Assembly (NCBI GenBank): GCA_964595035.1
Contig: CAZQNW010000036.1
Span: forward strand, 1 to 10,635
Reading direction: 5' to 3'
Origin: JAKASV01 sp964595035
Lineage (GTDB): Bacteria > Babelota > Babeliae > Babelales > Vermiphilaceae
DNA length: 10,635 bases
Shown in pieces: positions 5,424 to 10,635 of the stretch. The notes under the pieces were generated by a model that saw nothing but the letters and a program-made list of their open reading frames with translations, was not told where the DNA came from and ran no database searches. The position numbers and the translations under genes are program-made. The first letter of the stretch is position 1, and each line of letters opens with the position of its first letter.

Positions 5424-8033
5424 ATGATACTTGATCAAGTAGATATCGATTCATTAACACCGCTTATGAAGCAATATGCGGTTATAAAAAATGAGCATGC
5501 AGATGCATTATTATTTTTCCAGGTCGGCGATTTTTACGAACTGTTCTTTGATGATGCCAAGCAAGCGTCTTCTTTTTTAGGTATTGCTTTGACTAAAAGA
5601 GGGACGTATAAAGATGGGCCGATTCCTTTATGCGGTGTTCCTATTCATACGCTTGATCATTATCTTCATAAATTAATTAAAGGTGGTTTTAAAGTTGCCT
5701 TGTGTGACCAGCTTGAAGAACCTAAACCTGGTGCTATTGTGCGCCGCGGTGTAACGCGTGTTTTAACACCGGGTACATTAACAGATGTGCGCTTACTTGA
5801 TGAAAAAACAGCGAGCTATCTGATGTCTTTTTTCCCCGGACCTCATGCATGGGGCATTCTCTTTGGTGAGTTGCTTACTGCGCGTTTATTTGGAACTATT
5901 ATACCTGCGCAGGCAGATAAGGCACTTGATGCAGAATTGATGCGTTTTATTCCGGATGAAATCGTATTGTCTAATGAGGCTGCATCATTCCGTTCATTTT
6001 TTTCCGAGCGTGGTTATTTTACCAGTTTTATAAGTGGTGAGCAGTTTTTTGACGGAGCCGATGAATGGGTTGCGCGTATCAATAAGGAAAAACAACCTGA
6101 TCAGGCGTTAGCGGCAGCGCTGTATAACTTTTATGGTTATATGCGCAAGAATCAGGAAAGTGCTTTGCAGCAATTTAATTCAATACATGTCTATAAACCT
6201 GAGGAGTTTCTTGTGCTTGATGCCGCGACAGTACGTAATTTGGAACTTATAAAAAATGCGCATGATGGAAGAGCGGTTAATACGCTGTTTGATACGGTTG
6301 ATGGCGCTGCGACCCCTATGGGTTCGCGGACAATTAAACGGTGGTTGACCTGTCCATTGGTTGACAAATCAGCTATTGAACAACGCTATGACGCGATAGA
6401 TATAATTAAAAGTGATGTTGCTGCTATGAGACAACTGCGAGAAATGCTTGTTTCTATTGGTGACATTGAACGACTTGTAGGCAGAATAGCGTTGGACAGG
6501 GCTACACAAGTAGATTATTGTACGCTTATGAGATCATTGTCAGGAATTCCACGCTTGCGATCATTGTTGAGGCAAATGTCTGAGTCAAAGCTTCTTGCTA
6601 TGATCGAAAGCCATATATATGACTTTGATGCATTAGTTGCGTTATTAAAGTCGGCTCTTAATGATGATCCGTCACAAGATATTATTATTAAGGTCGGGTT
6701 TGATAAAGAACTTGATGCAATGCGAGATCTAATAGCTCATGCACAATCAAAATTGCTTGAACTTGAAGTACAAGAGCAACAGAGAACGGGTATCGGCTCT
6801 TTAAAGGTTAGATATAATCAAGTATTTGGTTACTCTATTGAGGTTACCAAACCTAATGTGCATTTAGTTCCATCGGATTACATTCGTTTACAGACACTTG
6901 TAGGTAAAGAACGTTTTACCATTCCTGCGTTACAAAAACTTGAACATGACATGCGTTATGCTGAAAATGGCATTGCTGATCTTGAAAGAGAAGTGTTTGC
7001 CCGTATTAAGCGTGAAGTAGCTGCGCTCTTGCATGCTTTGCGATCAACATCGTATGCGTTAAGCAGACTTGACGCGCTTCTTGGTTTTGCAACGGTTGCT
7101 TATGATCATAATTATGTTCGTCCTGTTTTGCATGAAGGACGTGATATATGTATTAAACAGGGAAGACATCCTGTCGTTGAGCGTATACTTGCGCATAGAT
7201 TCATTCCTAATGATACCGAGTTAACGGAACAGAATTCTTTGTGGATTCTTACCGGGCCTAATATGGGTGGCAAGTCGACTTATTTACGTCAGGTTGCTTT
7301 AATAGCAATCATGGCTCAAGCGGGCTCATTTGTTCCTGCTGACTATGCGCGTATGCCAATTTTAGATAGAATATTTACCCGTATTGGTGCCGGGGATAAT
7401 CTCAGTGAGGGTAAAAGTACATTTTTAGTTGAGATGGAAGAAACGGCAGCGATTTGTACTCAGGCTACCGCGAGAAGTCTTGTTATTTTGGACGAGGTTG
7501 GCCGGGGGACAAGTACGTTTGATGGAATGGCTATCGCGCAAGCTGTTGTGGAATACATTTTAGAAAATGTACGGGCATTATGTTTATTTGCGACTCATTA
7601 CCATGAACTGACATTGTTAAAGGATACGTTTTCCGGTATTGCCAACTATCATGCCGCTTCATCAAAAACAAAGCAGGGTGTATTATTTTTATATAAAATT
7701 GAGCCTGGCGTTGCCGATGGCAGTTTTGGTCTGGATGTTGCTAAGTTAGCCAATATACCTGATCCTATTTTAAAGCGAGCAGAAAAGCTTTTAGAAGGTT
7801 TAACACAGCGAGATTATGCAGTTTATCCAGTGTCTGGAGTTGGTGGCGGGTATAAGGCTACGTTTGATGGCGCATCTACTGATCTGCAGGTGAAACTTGC
7901 CAAAGCTGAAACTCAGCTGGCAGAACAGGCTCAGGTGTTAAAGAGGATTAAAGATATAGATCTTGATGAACTTTCACCTAGAAAGGCTTTTGATATTATT
8001 ATAAGTATAAGGGAAAACCATATTGTAGAATAG
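5424..8033 (+). CDS. mutS: DNA mismatch repair protein MutS
   Basis: MutS binds mismatches and small loops as a dimer in the cytoplasm and, with ATP, recruits MutL to start repair. The 869-residue length is normal for MutS1. The mismatch-reading domain I is complete, with the Phe-x-Glu wedge at F37-Y38-E39 (GDFYELFFDDA) and LTKRG and LCGVPIH following. The connector, lever and clamp regions span about 130-580. The ATPase domain has Walker A GPNMGGKS at 611-618, Walker B with DE at 690-691 (ILDEVGRGTS) and the FATHYHEL motif near 722-729. The C-terminus (about 800-869) carries a helical segment and the short SPRKAFDII element common in bacterial MutS. F37/E39 mark it as the mismatch-repair type, not MutS2. 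GGAG at 5412-5415, 8 bases upstream, supports the start. mutL is not in the window, and the gene appears to have its own promoter. Confidence 0.98.
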   Translation: MILDQVDIDSLTPLMKQYAVIKNEHADALLFFQVGDFYELFFDDAKQASSFLGIALTKRGTYKDGPIPLCGVPIHTLDHYLHKLIKGGFKVALCDQLEEPKPGAIVRRGVTRVLTPGTLTDVRLLDEKTASYLMSFFPGPHAWGILFGELLTARLFGTIIPAQADKALDAELMRFIPDEIVLSNEAASFRSFFSERGYFTSFISGEQFFDGADEWVARINKEKQPDQALAAALYNFYGYMRKNQESALQQFNSIHVYKPEEFLVLDAATVRNLELIKNAHDGRAVNTLFDTVDGAATPMGSRTIKRWLTCPLVDKSAIEQRYDAIDIIKSDVAAMRQLREMLVSIGDIERLVGRIALDRATQVDYCTLMRSLSGIPRLRSLLRQMSESKLLAMIESHIYDFDALVALLKSALNDDPSQDIIIKVGFDKELDAMRDLIAHAQSKLLELEVQEQQRTGIGSLKVRYNQVFGYSIEVTKPNVHLVPSDYIRLQTLVGKERFTIPALQKLEHDMRYAENGIADLEREVFARIKREVAALLHALRSTSYALSRLDALLGFATVAYDHNYVRPVLHEGRDICIKQGRHPVVERILAHRFIPNDTELTEQNSLWILTGPNMGGKSTYLRQVALIAIMAQAGSFVPADYARMPILDRIFTRIGAGDNLSEGKSTFLVEMEETAAICTQATARSLVILDEVGRGTSTFDGMAIAQAVVEYILENVRALCLFATHYHELTLLKDTFSGIANYHAASSKTKQGVLFLYKIEPGVADGSFGLDVAKLANIPDPILKRAEKLLEGLTQRDYAVYPVSGVGGGYKATFDGASTDLQVKLAKAETQLAEQAQVLKRIKDIDLDELSPRKAFDIIISIRENHIVE

Positions 8034-8076
8034 CGATAGATGTTAAAATTTTCTTACTAGATCTTTTTTTATTATT

Positions 8077-8085
8077 TGGTATATT
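8077..8085 (+). promoter_or_regulatory. possible extended -10 promoter of rplU
   Basis: TGGTATATT (8077-8085) fits an extended -10 element (TGn followed by a five-of-six TATAAT match). No clear -35 box precedes it, but the upstream side is T-rich. An overlapping TAAAAT at 8085-8090 is an alternative -10. Transcription would start near 8092, leaving a leader of about 40 bases. Confidence 0.4.
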
Positions 8086-8130
8086 AAAATACGTTATTGA
8101 ACAGAAAAAAGTCTCTTTTTAGGATTATTT

Positions 8131-8484
8131 ATGGAAACGACGACAAAGACAGGCCAAACAGAAATTACAACTGCTGAACAATATGCTATATTCCAAACAG
8201 GCGGAAAACAGTATCAGGCAGTTGAAGGCAAAACTTTAGCTGTTGAAAAAATCGAAGGTAAGCCAGGAACAAAACTTGAATTTAAAGAAGTTTTGTTGCG
8301 CAAGTTAGGACAAGAAAAGATTGAGATTGGTCAACCTCATCTTGATACTCCTGTTAAAGCTTCTATTGTTAAGCAAATGAGAGGTCCTAAGGTTACTGCA
8401 TTTAGGTTCAAAAGGCGCAAAAAGGTTCAAGTAAAGACCGGTCATCGTCAAGCTATGACAGTTATTCGCATTGAATCAATCTAA
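8131..8484 (+). CDS. rplU: 50S ribosomal protein L21 (bL21) with N-terminal extension
   Basis: L21 is a 23S rRNA-binding protein of the large ribosomal subunit. The hallmark YAIFQTGGKQYQ begins at residue 18, and the C-terminal RNA-binding part is typical, with FRFKRRKKVQVKTGHRQ and the closing VIRIESI. At 117 residues it is longer than the usual 103 or so because of a Thr- and Glu-rich extension of about 17 residues (METTTKTGQTEITTAEQ). The start is well supported: AGGA at 8121-8124 lies 6 bases before the ATG, and no start codon lies near the conserved Tyr. In most bacteria rplU is followed directly by rpmA (L27), often with obg; here a terminator and then kup follow. The terminator and the promoter candidate suggest a single-gene unit. 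Confidence 0.97.
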   Translation: METTTKTGQTEITTAEQYAIFQTGGKQYQAVEGKTLAVEKIEGKPGTKLEFKEVLLRKLGQEKIEIGQPHLDTPVKASIVKQMRGPKVTAFRFKRRKKVQVKTGHRQAMTVIRIESI

Positions 8485-8502
8485 ACATCTCTTTTAAAAT
8501 TT

Positions 8503-8549
8503 ATAAAAGACAGCTTTATTCTATGAATGGCTGTCTTTTATTATTTTTG
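8503..8549 (+). terminator. rho-independent terminator after rplU
   Basis: A 12-base-pair stem pairs 8503-8514 (ending AAAAGACAGC) with 8530-8541 (starting GCTGTCTTTT). Inside the loop a small extra pairing is possible, ATTC 8518-8521 with GAAT 8525-8528. A T-rich tail (8541-8549) follows. It begins 18 bases after the rplU stop and separates rplU from kup. The A-rich left foot means it may also work weakly on the opposite strand. Confidence 0.85.
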
Positions 8550-8639
8550 TTGTATGAGTATGATATCTTATTGTATCCAGGTATAAAAATGTTTATTTTG
8601 TCGCTATTCAAATTACAACTTGCATTTTAAGTGTCTGAA

Positions 8640-8668
8640 TTAACAAATGGCTGGAAATTTTTTATGAT
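8640..8668 (+). promoter_or_regulatory. probable kup promoter
   Basis: TTAACA (8640-8645) and TATGAT (8663-8668) each match the sigma70 consensus at five of six bases, and the spacer is the ideal 17 bases. Transcription would start near 8675, giving a leader of about 48 bases, too short for a c-di-AMP (ydaO-type) riboswitch. Confidence 0.55.
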
Positions 8669-8722
8669 AGGGATGATCTCGTATTTTAATATTTTAAAAC
8701 TGAAAGGTTTTGAGGATCTATA

Positions 8723-10555
8723 ATGAATGATTCAATAGAAGGCTTGAGTTTGAGAAGCACATATGGAGGTATTATTAAAGCGTTGGGAATTGTTTTTGGT
8801 GATATAGGAACAAGCCCTATTTATACGCTGTATGCAATATTTTGTGTTATTCCGCCCATATTTGAGAATGTGCTTGGAACCGTATCGCTTGTTATATGGA
8901 CATTGATTGCTGTAGTAACGGTGCAATATGCTTGGCTAGCAATGAGCTTATCAAAAAAAGGTGAAGGTGGAACAATCGTACTGCGAGAAATTTTAAAGTC
9001 ACTGCTTACCACAAAGGCAAAGATATTGGTTATTACACTTATGTCATTTATAGGTTTGTCTTTGTTTATCGGTGATGGTGTTATTACACCGGCAATTAGT
9101 ATACTGAGTGCTGTAGAGGGTATTCGTTTGATTCCAGGTTGTGTCACGTTAAGTACAACTATTTTAGTAGGTATTGCGGTAGTTATTGCATACTGTCTTT
9201 TTGTATTTCAGCGACGTGGTGTCGAAAAAGTTTCCGCTACGTTTGGACCTATTATGGCTGTGTGGTTTTTCGTGTTGGCACTATCAGGTCTTGTCGCTAT
9301 TATTGAGGCTCCTATTATTCTGAAGGCTTTAAATCCCTACTATGGCATACGGTGTGTGTTGCATAATAAGATGGCGGGACTTTTTATCTTATCAGGCGTA
9401 ATTTTGTGTGCTACAGGTGGGGAGGCTTTGTATGCTGATATGGGACATCTTGGACGTAAGCCAATTCGCCAAGCATGGGCCTATGTATTTATTTCATTAA
9501 TTCTGAATTATATGGGACAGGGGGCATTTTTGCTGGTACATCCTCAAGCTAATTTAGTGTTTCATGAAATGTTTTATAGTCAAGCAAGCTTTTTGTATAT
9601 ACCGTTTTTAATACTGTGTATTATGGCTTCGATTATTGCATCGCAAGCAATGATCAGTGGCGTATTTTCTGTAGTATATCAAGGAATAATGACAGGTATA
9701 ATGCCACGACTCAAGGTAGATTATACATCATCAAGGCTGCACGCGCAGGTCTATATTGGCATTATTAATTGGACTCTTTTTGCGGCAGTATTTTTTGTTA
9801 TGTTGAAGTTTAAAGAATCTGCTCATCTGGCTGCGGCGTATGGTCTTGCTGTCAGTGGTACCATGGTAATTACGAGCAGCTTTATTGCGCTTATATTTTA
9901 CCTGCGCAATAATATTCTCAAAACATTGCTTGGTCTTATGCTTGTCTTGATTAATATCCTATTCTTCTGTTCTTCTATGGTTAAATTGCAGCAGGGGGGG
10001 TATTGGTCGTTGGTTATTGCAATGGTTCCATTGTCGATAATCCTCATTTATTATTTTGGCCAAAAAAAGATGAGGGGATTACTTAAATCCATGCCGTTGC
10101 GTCAGTTCTTAACTTTGTATAAAGAGCTATATGCAAAAGCTGATAAAATTGAAGGAACAGGGTTATTCTTTGTAAGAGCTACGACATCGATTCCTTCTTA
10201 TGTGGCACAAACAATGTTTGATAATGGTATTATGTATACCGATAATATTTTGGTTTCTATTATTCAGCGTGACAATCCTTTTGGGGTATTAGGGTTCTTT
10301 AAAGAGCAACTTTCTGATGGACTGCGCGTATTTGAAATCCATTGTGGTTATATGGAAGTGCCTAATATCGAAAAAATACTCGAAGATTCGGGAATCGAAA
10401 TAAAGGCGATATTCTTTGGAATGGATGAAATTGTAACCAAAAAGCCATTGTGGCGTATCTTTGCAATTATAAAACATTTGTCACCAACATTTGTGCGCTT
10501 CCATCGTCTGCCAACCAATAAAATACATGGTGTAGTGACACTTATAAAGATGTAA
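8723..10555 (+). CDS. kup: low-affinity potassium uptake protein Kup (KUP/HAK/KT family)
   Basis: Kup is an inner-membrane K+ importer, generally taken to be a K+/H+ symporter, used for constitutive or acid-condition potassium uptake. The 610-residue length is close to the 622 of Escherichia coli Kup. The family's ion-path motif GDIGTSP is at 26-32, DGVITPA at 118-124, NPYY at 204-207 and GGEALYADMGH at 232-242. I count about twelve hydrophobic spans between residues 15 and 447, followed by a soluble cytoplasmic C-terminal domain of about 160 residues (GTGLFFVRATTSIP near 478-491 to the end), complete down to the LPTNKIHGVVTLIKM tail. GAGGA at 8712-8716, 6 bases upstream, supports the start. 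It has its own likely promoter and is insulated from rplU by a terminator. No other transport gene lies beside it. Confidence 0.97.
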   Translation: MNDSIEGLSLRSTYGGIIKALGIVFGDIGTSPIYTLYAIFCVIPPIFENVLGTVSLVIWTLIAVVTVQYAWLAMSLSKKGEGGTIVLREILKSLLTTKAKILVITLMSFIGLSLFIGDGVITPAISILSAVEGIRLIPGCVTLSTTILVGIAVVIAYCLFVFQRRGVEKVSATFGPIMAVWFFVLALSGLVAIIEAPIILKALNPYYGIRCVLHNKMAGLFILSGVILCATGGEALYADMGHLGRKPIRQAWAYVFISLILNYMGQGAFLLVHPQANLVFHEMFYSQASFLYIPFLILCIMASIIASQAMISGVFSVVYQGIMTGIMPRLKVDYTSSRLHAQVYIGIINWTLFAAVFFVMLKFKESAHLAAAYGLAVSGTMVITSSFIALIFYLRNNILKTLLGLMLVLINILFFCSSMVKLQQGGYWSLVIAMVPLSIILIYYFGQKKMRGLLKSMPLRQFLTLYKELYAKADKIEGTGLFFVRATTSIPSYVAQTMFDNGIMYTDNILVSIIQRDNPFGVLGFFKEQLSDGLRVFEIHCGYMEVPNIEKILEDSGIEIKAIFFGMDEIVTKKPLWRIFAIIKHLSPTFVRFHRLPTNKIHGVVTLIKM

Positions 10556-10635
10556 CAAAACGCGAATTCGATAAATAGAAATACCTAAGTTGTGACCTTT
10601 GAAATTTACAAAAAAGTAAAACTCCCATAGCATAA
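10556..10635. other. non-coding right edge
   Basis: These last 80 bases hold no gene start that I can support and no convincing terminator for kup. There is a weak 5-base stem, TTTAC-A6-GTAAA (10605-10620), and the palindrome CGAATTCG (10563-10570). Confidence 0.4.

Noticed and set aside
215..8033. uvrA and mutS as one DNA-repair operon
   Set aside because: They are separated by two other genes, gaps of over 100 bases and several promoter candidates. Their shared theme may be coincidence.
8034..8076. Terminator between mutS and rplU (T7 run at 8064-8070)
   Set aside because: There is a T run but no supporting GC-containing stem directly before it.
8542..8722. c-di-AMP or other riboswitch ahead of kup
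   Set aside because: The best promoter leaves a leader of about 48 bases, and I see no long paired structure or conserved riboswitch core in the gap.
10605..10620. TTTAC-A6-GTAAA as a terminator of kup
   Set aside because: The stem is only 5 pairs, nearly all A-T, and no T-run follows on the + strand.

Overview
This AT-rich bacterial window carries six complete protein genes, all on the + strand: uvrA (215-2788), an unrecognised secreted or membrane protein (2919-3887), an AAA_14/DUF4143-type ATPase (4021-5190), mutS (5424-8033), rplU for ribosomal protein L21 (8131-8484) and kup for a potassium transporter (8723-10555). There may also be the last 28 codons of an upstream gene at the left edge, and a frameshifted remnant of a very small membrane-protein gene between the ATPase and mutS. 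I see no rRNA, tRNA, CRISPR array or insertion sequence.

The organism cannot be fixed from the window alone. The low GC, wide gene spacing, an rplU not followed by rpmA, a compact UvrA and an orphan signal-peptide/coiled-coil protein suggest a diverged Gram-negative lineage with a small, host-associated genome. Candidatus Dependentiae (TM6/Babeliae) is my best guess at low confidence (about 0.35). The conserved genes are too general to prove it.

Layout: every gap between genes is 97 to 240 bases, nearly every gene has its own ribosome binding site and a possible sigma70-type promoter, and a hairpin terminator follows rplU. The genes therefore look like mostly independent transcription units pointing the same way, not one operon. 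Two are DNA repair proteins: UvrA for nucleotide excision repair and MutS for mismatch repair. Their partners (uvrB, uvrC, mutL) are not here. rplU and kup are housekeeping genes.

Points of interest are a UvrA that keeps its two ATPase modules, UvrB-binding region and zinc-ligand cysteines but has lost most of the insertion domain; a stem-loop directly at the ribosome binding site of the ATPase gene; a 32-residue membrane peptide that is one base out of frame with a good start; the orphan secreted protein; and an L21 gene with an N-terminal extension and no L27 gene beside it. I found no clear case for a wholly new multi-gene system: the only accessory-looking pair is the unknown secreted protein plus the ATPase, and nothing beyond adjacency links them.
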